From assembly GCA_017647795.1 (NCBI GenBank), contig JAGCJX010000023.1, forward strand, positions 62,001-126,000: a DNA stretch of 64,000 nt, given 5' to 3'. A program made the position numbers and the translations under genes. Positions within the stretch are counted from its first letter, which is position 1. Every line of letters starts with the position of its first letter. Below the pieces are notes generated by a model that searched no databases, was not told the origin of the DNA, and saw only the letters and a list, made by a program, of their open reading frames with translations. Below, in pieces: positions 36,751-45,255 of this stretch. This DNA is from Bacteroidales bacterium. GTDB taxonomy: Bacteria > Bacteroidota > Bacteroidia > Bacteroidales > UBA932.

Positions 36751-38699
36751 TTCCGGTCTGGATTGTCCCGCAAAATCCGGTAGATTTCCAGGTATTCCAA
36801 CCACGCTTCGCCCGCTTCCCGTTCCAACAGATCGATGCAGAAATTCGGATGCTGCATCAGACTTTTCACGTGCGCAACGATGCGTTCGTCCCGTTGGTTT
36901 TTGGAGGGTTGCGGGATCACCTCCTCGGTTTTTTCCTGCGTCTTCACCCGATGCACACCCCGTTTGATACACAAATCACAGACCCCACAATCCCGGCTCT
37001 CCGCCTGACCAAAATAAGCCAGCAAGCGTCGGCTGCGGCAGGGCATCTGCGGAAACTGTTCGCCTCCATCGTCCCGGCAATAGTCCAACATGGCATTCAT
37101 CCGACCCAAGAAAACCTGCTTGCGCTGTTCATAAACCTTGGGTGAGAGGTAAAAATTGGAAGGAACGAGCCGTTCGTTGTTCAAATGCAACAACGGTGTC
37201 CGCTGACGGGGACGGTACTGAATGATGTGCATCCGGGATAGTTCCATCAACCGTTCGTGGACTTCCGGCCGGCTCAGCAAGGTCACCCGGGCAATCTGTT
37301 CTTCATCGATGCGCACAAACTGGGAAAAAATAGCCGGATACAGACGCATCAGAGCCTTCACAAATGTATCAATGTCCTTTCGTTTGAGTTGTACGTTGTA
37401 CAAATCTTCCCGCGTCACATCGAACATCACCCGTGCCGGGTTGTCCAACTCTTCGGTCAAGGTCCAATAACCGCACATCTCAATGTATTTGATTGCATAA
37501 TAGGCCATGGATGCCTGGAGTTTGTAACGCCTCACAAAATCCATCCAATCAAAAGCCAAGGTCATGCCTTCCCCTTCTTCAAAAGCCAGATTCAAGTAGT
37601 TGAATACTTTTTGGTAAATGTCCTTGATGTAGTCCGGCTCCGGGAAACTCACCTTGAAAATCTGCGACATCCGCTGTTCGTCTTTGCCGTTCCACAACAA
37701 GACGGCGAAGGATTTTTCTCCATCGCGACCGGCACGACCGGCCTCTTGGAAATAAGATTCCAACGACTCCGGCACATTGAAATGCACCACAAACCGCACG
37801 TCCGGCTTGTCAATTCCCATTCCAAACGCATTGGTTGCCACAATCACCCGCAACGCATCCTTTTTCCAGGCCTCCTGTTTGCGGTTGCGTTCCGCCTGGG
37901 TCATCCCGGCGTGGTAAAAATCAGCAACCACCCCCTTGGCGTTCAGAAAGGCAGCCAGCTCCTCACATTTTTTCCGCTCCCGCAGGTAAACAATTCCGGA
38001 ACCACCCACACCTGTACACACGCGCAACAGTTGCCCGAGCTTGTCCTCAACACGTCGCACCACGTACGAAAGATTGGGCCGTTCAAAACCGGAACGAAGC
38101 AGGTTTGGAGCCTTGAAGTCCAGGTTCTTCATGATGTCTTCCGCCACCTGCTGGGTCGCGGTAGCCGTCAAGGCCATCACCGGTACGCGATGACCCGCAG
38201 CCTGATCCAGAAGTGGTCTGATTTCCTGAATTTCCAAATAATCCGGCCGGAAATCATACCCCCATTGACAGATACAGTGGGCTTCATCCACGGCCAACAT
38301 ATTCACCGGCATGCGTTGCACACGGGTTTTGAATATCGGGGTTTTGAGGCGTTCGGGAGACAGGTACAAGAACTTGTAATCACCGTAGATGGCATTGTCA
38401 AGCGCCACATCGATTTCGTGCGAAGACATCCCCGAATGCACCAACAAAGCACGGATGCCCCGGGCATTGAGGTTCTCTACCTGGTCCTTCATCAAGGCAA
38501 TCAAGGGAGATACGACCAAGCAGATACCCGGCAAGGTCAACGCAGGGACTTGAAAACACAGGGACTTCCCCCCTCCCGTCGGCAAAATGGCCAACACATC
38601 CTTTCCCTCCAACACTTGCGCAATGATCTCCCGCTGCATCGGCCGAAACGCCGAATACCCCCACACCTGCTGCAAAATTTCCTCTGGTTTTTTCATCAT
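36747..38699 (-). CDS. recQ: RecQ-family ATP-dependent DNA helicase
   Basis: A 650-residue 3'-5' DNA helicase. Walker A ILPTGGGKSLCF, the DEAH box AVDEAHCICQWG and motif VI EAGRAGRDG are present. A RecQ zinc-binding segment follows (CRSRRLLAYFG then CGVCDLC). A clear HRDC domain is not seen; the C-terminal 70 residues look like a short linker and helical tail. I begin at MMKKPEEILQQVWGY; the longer frame would start far upstream, beyond a candidate promoter. It converges with maf with a 4-bp overlap. Confidence 0.93.
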   Translation of the reverse strand: MMKKPEEILQQVWGYSAFRPMQREIIAQVLEGKDVLAILPTGGGKSLCFQVPALTLPGICLVVSPLIALMKDQVENLNARGIRALLVHSGMSSHEIDVALDNAIYGDYKFLYLSPERLKTPIFKTRVQRMPVNMLAVDEAHCICQWGYDFRPDYLEIQEIRPLLDQAAGHRVPVMALTATATQQVAEDIMKNLDFKAPNLLRSGFERPNLSYVVRRVEDKLGQLLRVCTGVGGSGIVYLRERKKCEELAAFLNAKGVVADFYHAGMTQAERNRKQEAWKKDALRVIVATNAFGMGIDKPDVRFVVHFNVPESLESYFQEAGRAGRDGEKSFAVLLWNGKDEQRMSQIFKVSFPEPDYIKDIYQKVFNYLNLAFEEGEGMTLAFDWMDFVRRYKLQASMAYYAIKYIEMCGYWTLTEELDNPARVMFDVTREDLYNVQLKRKDIDTFVKALMRLYPAIFSQFVRIDEEQIARVTLLSRPEVHERLMELSRMHIIQYRPRQRTPLLHLNNERLVPSNFYLSPKVYEQRKQVFLGRMNAMLDYCRDDGGEQFPQMPCRSRRLLAYFGQAESRDCGVCDLCIKRGVHRVKTQEKTEEVIPQPSKNQRDERIVAHVKSLMQHPNFCIDLLEREAGEAWLEYLEIYRILRDNPDRN

Positions 38700-38708
38700 C
38701 ACAATAAC

Positions 38709-38739
38709 TTGACTATGTCCTTTCAATTTCGTATATTTG
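38709..38739 (+). promoter_or_regulatory. Candidate pckA promoter with a long leader
   Basis: TTG (38709-38711), 20 bp, TATATTTG (38732-38739) on the plus strand. No closer match exists before the pckA ATG at 38901, so the mRNA would have a leader of about 155 nt. This site lies within the recQ leader. Confidence 0.55.
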
Positions 38740-38772
38740 CGCCGCTTTTTTAGTGCGTTGCTAAATCTTTGA

Positions 38773-38780
38773 CAAAGATA
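38773..38780 (-). promoter_or_regulatory. Candidate recQ -7 element
   Basis: Minus-strand TATCTTTG matches TAnnTTTG, 73 bp before the recQ start. No convincing -33 element is visible. It faces the pckA promoter, and the two transcripts would overlap at their 5' ends. Confidence 0.4.
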
Positions 38781-38900
38781 GAAAAAATGGAGTACTGATT
38801 CCGACTGTGGCAAAAGATTTGCAAGCATTCAGAAGGTTTTAAAACAAAAATAGAACAATAAATTATTACATAACATTTCATTAAATCCTATTCAAAAATT

Positions 38901-40505
38901 ATGGCAAATATTGATTTGAGCAAGTACGGGATTCAAAATGCTACCGAAGTAGTTTACAACCCCGATTACGACACGCTTTATCAAGCAGAATTGGATCCCT
39001 CTTTGGAAGGATTCGAAAAAGGTCAAAAGACCGAATTGGGAGCAGTTAACGTAATGACTGGTGTGTACACCGGCCGTTCTCCTAAAGACAAATTCTGGGT
39101 AAAAGACGACATTACCAAAGATACCATCTGGTGGACTTCTGAAGAGTACAAGAACGACAACAAACCGGTTACCCCGGAAGCTTGGAAATCATTGAAAGAA
39201 ATTGCTGTCAATGAATTGTCCAACAAGAAATTGTACGTTGTTGATACCTTCTGCGGTGCAAACGAAAACACCCGTTTGAAAATCCGCTTCATCATGGAAG
39301 TTGCATGGCAAGCTCACTTCGTGAAAAACATGTTCATCCGTCCGACCGAAGAAGAATTGGCTAACTACGGCGAACCGGATTTCGTGGTTTTGAACGCTTC
39401 CAAAGCAAAAGTTGAAAACTACCAAGAATTGGGTCTGAACTCAGAAACCGCAGTTGTGTTCAACTTGACTGAAAAAATGCAAGTGATCATCAACACCTGG
39501 TACGGTGGTGAAATGAAAAAAGGTATGTTCTCTTACATGAACTACCTCCTCCCCTTGAAAGGCATCGCTTCTATGCACTGCTCTGCCAACGTAGGCAAAG
39601 ATGGCGACACCGCTATTTTCTTCGGTCTTTCAGGTACTGGTAAAACCACCTTGTCAACCGACCCGAAACGTGAACTCATCGGTGATGACGAACACGGCTG
39701 GGACGACGACGGCGTATTCAACTTCGAAGGCGGTTGCTATGCTAAAGTAATCAACCTCTCCAAAGAAAACGAACCGGACATCTACAACGCTATCAAGAAA
39801 GATGCATTGTTGGAAAACGTTACCGTTGATGAAAACGGCAAGATCGACTTCGCTGACAAGAGCGTAACTGAAAACACCCGCGTTTCTTACCCGATCTACC
39901 ACATCAACAACATCGTGAAACCCGTTTCTAAAGCAGGTCCTGCGAAGAAAGTAATCTTCTTGACTGCTGACGCATTCGGTGTACTTCCTCCCGTTTCCAA
40001 ATTGACTCCGGAACAAACCCAATACTACTTCTTGAGTGGTTTCACCGCTAAATTGGCAGGTACTGAACGTGGTATTACCGAACCCACCCCGACCTTCTCT
40101 GCTTGCTTCGGTGCAGCTTTCTTGTCTCTCCACCCGACCAAATACGGTGAAGAACTCGTGAAGAGAATGCAACAATCTGGTGCAACTGCTTACTTGGTGA
40201 ACACCGGTTGGAACGGTACTGGCAAACGTATTTCCATCAAAGATACCCGCGCTATCATCGACGCAATCTTGGATGGTTCTATCGACCAAGCCGAAACCAT
40301 CACCGTTCCGATGTTCAACCTCGAAGTACCCACTGCACTTCCGAACGTGGACACCAACATCTTGGATCCCCGCAACACCTACGCTACTCCTGCTGAATGG
40401 GAAGTTAAAGCAACTGACTTGGCAAGCCGTTTCGTGAAGAACTTCAACAAGTTCACCGGTAACGAAGCTGGTAAAGCATTGGTAGCTGCTGGTCCTGTTT
40501 TGTAG
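38901..40505 (+). CDS. pckA: Phosphoenolpyruvate carboxykinase (ATP)
   Basis: A 534-residue ATP-type PEP carboxykinase. The P-loop is [12 protein letters not shown] near residues 239-250, with the kinase-2 region [22 protein letters not shown] and the substrate arginine block TGRSPKDKF. In fermenting Bacteroidota it often works in the carboxylating direction (PEP to oxaloacetate with ATP gain) towards succinate or propionate. Codon use is strongly biased, with many AAC, GAA and GGT codons, suggesting high expression. A strong terminator follows. Confidence 0.97.
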   Translation: MANIDLSKYGIQNATEVVYNPDYDTLYQAELDPSLEGFEKGQKTELGAVNVMTGVYTGRSPKDKFWVKDDITKDTIWWTSEEYKNDNKPVTPEAWKSLKEIAVNELSNKKLYVVDTFCGANENTRLKIRFIMEVAWQAHFVKNMFIRPTEEELANYGEPDFVVLNASKAKVENYQELGLNSETAVVFNLTEKMQVIINTWYGGEMKKGMFSYMNYLLPLKGIASMHCSANVGKDGDTAIFFGLSGTGKTTLSTDPKRELIGDDEHGWDDDGVFNFEGGCYAKVINLSKENEPDIYNAIKKDALLENVTVDENGKIDFADKSVTENTRVSYPIYHINNIVKPVSKAGPAKKVIFLTADAFGVLPPVSKLTPEQTQYYFLSGFTAKLAGTERGITEPTPTFSACFGAAFLSLHPTKYGEELVKRMQQSGATAYLVNTGWNGTGKRISIKDTRAIIDAILDGSIDQAETITVPMFNLEVPTALPNVDTNILDPRNTYATPAEWEVKATDLASRFVKNFNKFTGNEAGKALVAAGPVL

Positions 40506-40528
40506 TTTCTACCACACTTTACCATAGG

Positions 40529-40574
40529 AAAGAGGCTGACCAAAAAGTCATTGACTTTGAGGTGAGCCTCTTTT
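40529..40574 (+). terminator. pckA terminator
   Basis: AAAGAGGCT (40529-40537) pairs with AGCCTCTTT (40565-40573), with a nested small hairpin AAGTCA/TGACTT inside, followed by a T run. It begins 24 bp after the stop codon. Confidence 0.8.
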
Positions 40575-40691
40575 GCAATTTATATGTACGGATCGCAATG
40601 TACTATCGTCCATTAAATTTTAATTTCTGATATTTTTTTATTAAAATCGCAACAAATAATCTTAGTTCTAACTATTTAATGATTCACACCT

Positions 40692-41339
40692 ATGAAAAAA
40701 AATCATTTTATTGCGGTTCTTCTTACGATTCTTACCAGTAGCATCAGCCTTTGGGGTCAGAACATTAAATCCAATTCCATTGATTTAACCTACAGCCCGG
40801 TAACCCTTAAAGCCTCGGGAGCCGGAACATCTATTTCCGCGAGCATGGATGCCTTTTCTGCCAATTGGACTCAAACCATGTCCTTGACTGACAGACAACC
40901 CATTTTCCTTCAATATGGTGCAGGTCTTCAATACGCTTGGGGAGGCGATAAGGAAACCTCTTATGGCACAACCTTCAAAAACACAATTTCTTTCCTAACC
41001 GCAAAAATTCCCGTGAATGTTTTGTACCGGCTGGATATTCCCAATACCGAATATGCTTTCGTTCCGTATTTTGGCATCAATCTCCAAGGACATATTCTGG
41101 GACAGGCAACATACAGCTACAACAATGTTTCTGAAACCACAAACTACTTCTCTAAAGACGATATGGGAGAAGGCAGATACAATCGCTTTGTCGTAGGTTG
41201 GCAAATTGGTGCAAGATTGACTTACCAGCGGTATTTTTTGGGTATTGCTTACGAAGGGCCTATCACAAACCTTTACAAAGAAAACAATGTAAAACTCAAC
41301 ATGAGCCAAATCAACCTTTCATTGGGCTTCTCATTCTAA
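40692..41339 (+). CDS. Small outer-membrane beta-barrel protein
   Basis: A 215-residue protein with a signal peptide (MKKNHFIAVLLTILTSSISLWGQ) and alternating polar/aromatic strands, ending in LSLGFSF with C-terminal phenylalanine as expected for a barrel substrate of BAM. Such PF13568-like proteins are widespread in Bacteroidota; the function is unknown. No clear promoter match is visible in the 117 bp between the pckA terminator and the ATG; the gene has its own terminator. Confidence 0.8.
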   Translation: MKKNHFIAVLLTILTSSISLWGQNIKSNSIDLTYSPVTLKASGAGTSISASMDAFSANWTQTMSLTDRQPIFLQYGAGLQYAWGGDKETSYGTTFKNTISFLTAKIPVNVLYRLDIPNTEYAFVPYFGINLQGHILGQATYSYNNVSETTNYFSKDDMGEGRYNRFVVGWQIGARLTYQRYFLGIAYEGPITNLYKENNVKLNMSQINLSLGFSF

Positions 41340-41378
41340 ATTTTAAATCGATCAACTCTTTTCAAAGCAAAGAAAAAG

Positions 41379-41411
41379 CTGCCGGTTTGTACCTGAACCG
41401 GCAGTCTTTTT
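41379..41411 (+). terminator. Terminator of the beta-barrel gene
   Basis: CTGCCGGTT (41379-41387) pairs with AACCGGCAG (41396-41404), an 8-nt loop between them, followed by CTTTTT after one or two bases. It starts about 40 bp after the stop. Confidence 0.85.
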
Positions 41412-41441
41412 ACCTATACATCGTCAAATTATATCACCCAC

Positions 41442-41545
41442 ATATCCAGATCTCTGGAGATCGTATCATTGCCATCAATCCCCACCCCAAAGACGAAGGC
41501 AGCAAGATGATCATGCACATGACCGGAGCCATGAAAATCAAATAA
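41442..41545 (+). pseudogene. Duplicated fragment of the downstream amidohydrolase gene
   Basis: Bases 41442-41499 match 42917-42974, inside the amidohydrolase gene, at 56 of 58 positions. In the amidohydrolase frame this encodes IQISGDRIIAINPHPKDEG. The fragment has no start codon and is preceded by a terminator. After the match it continues as SKMIMHMTGAMKIK and a stop at 41543-41545, sequence not found in the intact gene. The match ends exactly where the intact gene enters an unusual insertion. It is best read as a leftover of a duplication or rearrangement. The source of the last 15 codons is unknown. Confidence 0.7.
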
Positions 41546-41616
41546 GGCCCCGATTTTGTGATATCTTCCAATGAGTTCCGAGCATACTCGGAGATGTCAA
41601 CAATGCAAAAAGTGTG

Positions 41617-42723
41617 TTAAAGGTTTCTGAATGCAACCACAATACACGCCAAGATAAAGATTACAAAGCAAATCGCCAGACAAATCATCAAGTAAACAAG
41701 GTTGGTCAAGACGGATCGCCAGATTGCTTGGAACCAAGATTTCGCCACATACACCCGTTTGTAGCTCAACGCCAAATAAATGACAGGACATGCCATCACT
41801 ATCCACTGCAACAGGGCTTCCGAAGGTCGTACAATCAGGTTCGCTATGTATACCAACAGAATCAGCAATTCCAAGAATGCCGTATAATGCAATGAAAAGA
41901 TGATGTGATAGATGTGAGGATACTTACCCTTGCGTTGAATGAGTCGCACCGAGAAGGAGAGCAATGGTGCGGTAAATAAGATGATGAGCGGGAAATACGT
42001 CGTAACAAAATTAGTTGCATACATTCCTACTTCACTAAACTCCTGCATCCATTTATTAATTTCCACATTCTTATCAACGAAATAATACCGGTCTTGTTTA
42101 TCCAGGACAAGAATACCATCCTCCACCAAGACCCGAGGCAAGACGACCATCCAGGATGTGTTATGTAAAACGATACTTTGACCCTCATCTGGAGTCTCTA
42201 GCGGCACAAAAATGTCGCTGTATTGCTGAATTAAGAGAATGGAAGCATACAAACAGACCGTATCTCGGGGACTGGCTTTGATCTTCTCTACGTACACCGA
42301 ATCGGCCAGCAAACGTTCCATTTGCATGTCCGCATAAATGTATTCGTTGTTGCTGATATTCTCAATAGAAGCATTCCACTTATCCTGGCTACGAAACAGC
42401 ACAAACAAAGTGACAAAGACGAACAACAAAAACATGTTCAGCTTTAGCGGGTGCGTGTGTGCAATGACTTTCCCGGAGAGGAATTGCTGGGTCAGATACC
42501 CCGGTCGACGCACCAAATTCCAGATCGTTTGAAAGATCTGGGCATCCCACATATAAGCATTATTGAGATATTCCAGAACAAAGCCTTTCATCGTATACTC
42601 TGTTCGGGAAAACTTCTGTCCACACTCGTGGCAATACTGACCGTGAAGCTCAGCACCGCAATTGCGGCAAACCTCTTTGCTTTCAGGTTGTTGGATTTCG
42701 GGATTTTTCGGTTCGCAATTCAT
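41617..42723 (-). CDS. DUF3667 membrane protein with N-terminal zinc ribbon
   Basis: A 368-residue protein. The zinc ribbon uses Cys19, Cys22, Cys31 and Cys34 (CRNCGAELHGQYCHECGQ). After the block YLNNAYMWDAQIFQTIWNL come one membrane segment (LNMFLLFVFVTLFVLF), a soluble loop of about 130 residues, and three more C-terminal segments, as in DUF3667 proteins. Function unknown. The ATG at 42723 is chosen because the longer frame would begin upstream of the -7 element. Confidence 0.82.
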   Translation of the reverse strand: MNCEPKNPEIQQPESKEVCRNCGAELHGQYCHECGQKFSRTEYTMKGFVLEYLNNAYMWDAQIFQTIWNLVRRPGYLTQQFLSGKVIAHTHPLKLNMFLLFVFVTLFVLFRSQDKWNASIENISNNEYIYADMQMERLLADSVYVEKIKASPRDTVCLYASILLIQQYSDIFVPLETPDEGQSIVLHNTSWMVVLPRVLVEDGILVLDKQDRYYFVDKNVEINKWMQEFSEVGMYATNFVTTYFPLIILFTAPLLSFSVRLIQRKGKYPHIYHIIFSLHYTAFLELLILLVYIANLIVRPSEALLQWIVMACPVIYLALSYKRVYVAKSWFQAIWRSVLTNLVYLMICLAICFVIFILACIVVAFRNL

Positions 42724-42747
42724 CTTCTTAGCCCTATTACAAAGTTG

Positions 42748-42778
42748 CAAATTTACTTCAATTACCCATTCCAACAAA
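42748..42778 (-). promoter_or_regulatory. Promoter of the DUF3667 gene
   Basis: Minus strand TTTG (42775-42778), 19 bp spacer, TAAATTTG (42748-42755), 24 bp before the ATG at 42723. Near-ideal consensus spacing. Confidence 0.7.
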
Positions 42779-42822
42779 AAAAAGGCACATCGGAAACATT
42801 ACTGCAATTCATCTTGTTTTAC

Positions 42823-42830
42823 TATATTTG
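42823..42830 (+). promoter_or_regulatory. -7 element of the amidohydrolase/PNP operon
   Basis: TATATTTG matches TAnnTTTG, 37 bp before the amidohydrolase ATG. The -33 element is not clear. It is divergent from the DUF3667 promoter. Confidence 0.55.
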
Positions 42831-42867
42831 CGTGTAAGAACAACTGAAACGAATAAGACACGATACC

Positions 42868-44274
42868 ATGAGTGAAATCCTCATCAAAAATGTAACTTTA
42901 CAAGGACAACAAGTTGATATCCAAATCTCTGGAGATCGCATCATTGCCATCAATCCCCACCCCAAAGACGAAGGGGTTTCTGGAGGCATCACCCAACTGA
43001 TGTCCGGAATCGCCAACTTTTTCTCCGGCATGTCCTCCGGCGACCACGGTTCGGGCAACCTGCCCAACATCGCCAAGTCCGGCATGTCGCGTAGCGCGCG
43101 CGAAGGAGCTACCGTACAGAAAATGAAAGTCATTGACGGAACCGGCAAATGGGTCATCCCTGGGCTGATCAACATGCACACCCACTCCGGCATGTCCTTA
43201 ACCCGAGGATTTGAAGAGGACAAACCCCTGGTTGCGTGGCTGAACCGCGTCTGGGAAGTCGAACAAGGCCTGAACGAGGAAATGATTTACTGGGGAACCC
43301 GCCTGGCCTGCCTGGAGATGATCAAATCCGGAACCACCTGCTTCAACGACCAATATTGGATGATCGATCAAGCTGCCAACGCCGTAGAAGAAGCCGGTAT
43401 CCGCGCCTTCCATTCCTATGTTTTCCTGGACGGAGGCGATGCCGAAAAAGCAAAACGACAACGCAAAGAAGCAGAAATCTTCTTCGAACGCTCACAAAAA
43501 TGGGATCCCCGCAATCATTTCACCATTGCCATCCACGCGCCCTACACCGTATGCGAAGAAAACATGACCTGGGTACGTGACTTCACAAAAGAAAACAACT
43601 TATTGATTCACATTCACTTATCTGAAACTCAAAACGAAGTGAATGAATCCCTTCGCCTGTACGGAAAGACACCGATCCGACGAATGTACGACTTGGGAAT
43701 TCTCTCCGATCGTGTCCTCTCGGCACACTCCCTCTGGCTGAACGACGAAGACATTGCCCTGCTGGGAGAAACAGGCGTTACGACGGTTCACAACGTCAAT
43801 TCCAACCTGAAACTGGCCTCAGGCTTCCGATTCCGCTACCAGGAACTGTTGCAAGCCGGTGCCAATGTCACCTTGGGAACCGACGGCTGTGGCTCATCCA
43901 ACAACCTGGACATGCTGGAGACCATGAAGACAACCGCATTGCTGCAAAAAGCTTGGCGGGAAGATCCGGCGGCCCTACCCCTCAATGAGTTACTGGATAT
44001 GGCAACGGTGAATGCAGCCAAGGCCCTGCGTCTGAACACAGGCAAAATTGAAGTAGGAGCACTGGCCGACCTCGTCTTGATCGAGACCCGCAACTGTGCT
44101 TTTACACCGATGTTGGATTTCTATGCCAACCTCATCTATTCGGCCAACAGCTCTTGCGTGGATACGGTCATCTGCGATGGCAACATCCTGATGGAAAACC
44201 GCCATGTTCCGGGCGAAGAAGAAGTCTTGGCCAGAGCAAACGAACTGGCCTTAAAATTGAACGGAAGAATTTAA
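42868..44274 (+). CDS. Amidohydrolase, probable 5-methylthioadenosine/S-adenosylhomocysteine deaminase
   Basis: A 468-residue metal-dependent amidohydrolase of the MtaD/SsnA/TrzN group. Metal and catalytic blocks are INMHTHSGMS, IAIHAPYTVCEE, HIHLSETQNEVNE and TLGTDGCGSSNN. It probably deaminates MTA, SAH or a related purine nucleoside; the purine nucleoside phosphorylase gene 30 bp downstream supports this. Between INPHPKDEG and KVIDGTGKWVIPG lies an extra segment of about 50 residues, Gly/Ser-rich, not expected in the family. The preceding 58 bp are duplicated at 41442-41499. Confidence 0.85.
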   Translation: MSEILIKNVTLQGQQVDIQISGDRIIAINPHPKDEGVSGGITQLMSGIANFFSGMSSGDHGSGNLPNIAKSGMSRSAREGATVQKMKVIDGTGKWVIPGLINMHTHSGMSLTRGFEEDKPLVAWLNRVWEVEQGLNEEMIYWGTRLACLEMIKSGTTCFNDQYWMIDQAANAVEEAGIRAFHSYVFLDGGDAEKAKRQRKEAEIFFERSQKWDPRNHFTIAIHAPYTVCEENMTWVRDFTKENNLLIHIHLSETQNEVNESLRLYGKTPIRRMYDLGILSDRVLSAHSLWLNDEDIALLGETGVTTVHNVNSNLKLASGFRFRYQELLQAGANVTLGTDGCGSSNNLDMLETMKTTALLQKAWREDPAALPLNELLDMATVNAAKALRLNTGKIEVGALADLVLIETRNCAFTPMLDFYANLIYSANSSCVDTVICDGNILMENRHVPGEEEVLARANELALKLNGRI

Positions 44275-44304
44275 CAAAAGTATAACCTATTAATTCACAA
44301 GAAT

Positions 44305-45135
44305 ATGGACCAACGAATGATTGAAATCAATCAAGCCGCCGAGTACATCCAATCCAAACTGAACAACCGGATTCCGACCGTCGGCATCGTATTGGGAAGT
44401 GGTTTGGGCCGTCTGGCCGATGAGATCGAAAATCCGACCATCATCCCGTATGCAGACATTCCCAACTTCGTAAAATCCACCGCTATCGGTCACAAAGGCA
44501 ACTTCATTGCCGGTATGCTGGGTGGCAAGTTCGTCATTGCCATGCAAGGACGCTTCCATTACTACGAAGGCTATCCGATGAACAAAGTAACCCTTCCCAT
44601 TCGCGTCATGATTCGCTTGGGCATCCAAGCCCTCTTCGTTTCCAACGCGGCTGGAGGTGTAAACTTCGACTACCGCGTCGGCGACCTGATGATCATCCGC
44701 GACCACATCAACCTCCTTCCCAACCCGTTGATTGGCCCCAATTTGGACGAATTTGGACCCCGCTTCCCCGACATGACCCGTCCCTACGATCTGAATCTCA
44801 TCCGTCGGGCGGAAGCCATTGCCAAGGAACTGAACATCGCCCTGCAGAAAGGGGTTTACCTGGCCAGCTCCGGTCCGACTTATGAAACCCCTTCGGAATA
44901 CAAATACTTCCGCCTCATCGGTGCGGATGCTGTGGGCATGTCCACCATCCCCGAAGTCATTGTTGCCCGTCATGCCGATGTGCCGGTATTTGGCATGTCT
45001 GTCATCACCAACGAAGCTCACGACGACTACGCAGAAGACTTCAAAAACGATGGAGACGACGTTGTGCGTGCTGCCAATGCTGCTGCTGACCGCATGATTG
45101 CTTTGTTCAGACGCCTCATTGAACAGCTGAACTAA
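44305..45135 (+). CDS. Purine-nucleoside phosphorylase
   Basis: A 276-residue trimeric-type [18 protein letters not shown] (phosphate loop), [41 protein letters not shown] and [14 protein letters not shown] are all diagnostic. It splits inosine and guanosine (and their analogues) to base and ribose 1-phosphate. Together with the upstream deaminase it could form a two-step route through inosine-type products, in line with SAH/MTA salvage. A strong hairpin terminator follows. Confidence 0.94.
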   Translation: MDQRMIEINQAAEYIQSKLNNRIPTVGIVLGSGLGRLADEIENPTIIPYADIPNFVKSTAIGHKGNFIAGMLGGKFVIAMQGRFHYYEGYPMNKVTLPIRVMIRLGIQALFVSNAAGGVNFDYRVGDLMIIRDHINLLPNPLIGPNLDEFGPRFPDMTRPYDLNLIRRAEAIAKELNIALQKGVYLASSGPTYETPSEYKYFRLIGADAVGMSTIPEVIVARHADVPVFGMSVITNEAHDDYAEDFKNDGDDVVRAANAAADRMIALFRRLIEQLN

Positions 45136-45175
45136 GCCAGAACCAAAAATCAAGAAATAGATTGATATTCAATAG

Positions 45176-45228
45176 ATGTAACAAAGTTGTAAACCATATA
45201 AACAACTTTGTTACATTTGTTTTTTTAC
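45176..45228 (+). terminator. Long-stem terminator after the PNP gene
   Basis: A 15-bp perfect stem, ATGTAACAAAGTTGT (45176-45190) with its complement at 45202-45216, 11-nt loop, then a T tract to 45227. The stem is AT-rich and could also work for the minus-strand metallopeptidase gene, which ends at 45256. Confidence 0.85.
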
Positions 45229-45255
45229 GAATATCCTGCTCAAAAGAAGAGACTG

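Noticed and set aside
41442..41545. Real short gene ending at 41545
   Set aside because: The open frame (from 41198) begins inside the beta-barrel gene in another frame and crosses its terminator; only the duplicated piece resembles protein.
45176..45228. Inverted repeat after PNP as a mobile-element end or attachment site
   Set aside because: It is a 15-bp stem with an 11-nt loop and a T tract at the end of an operon, which a terminator explains fully.
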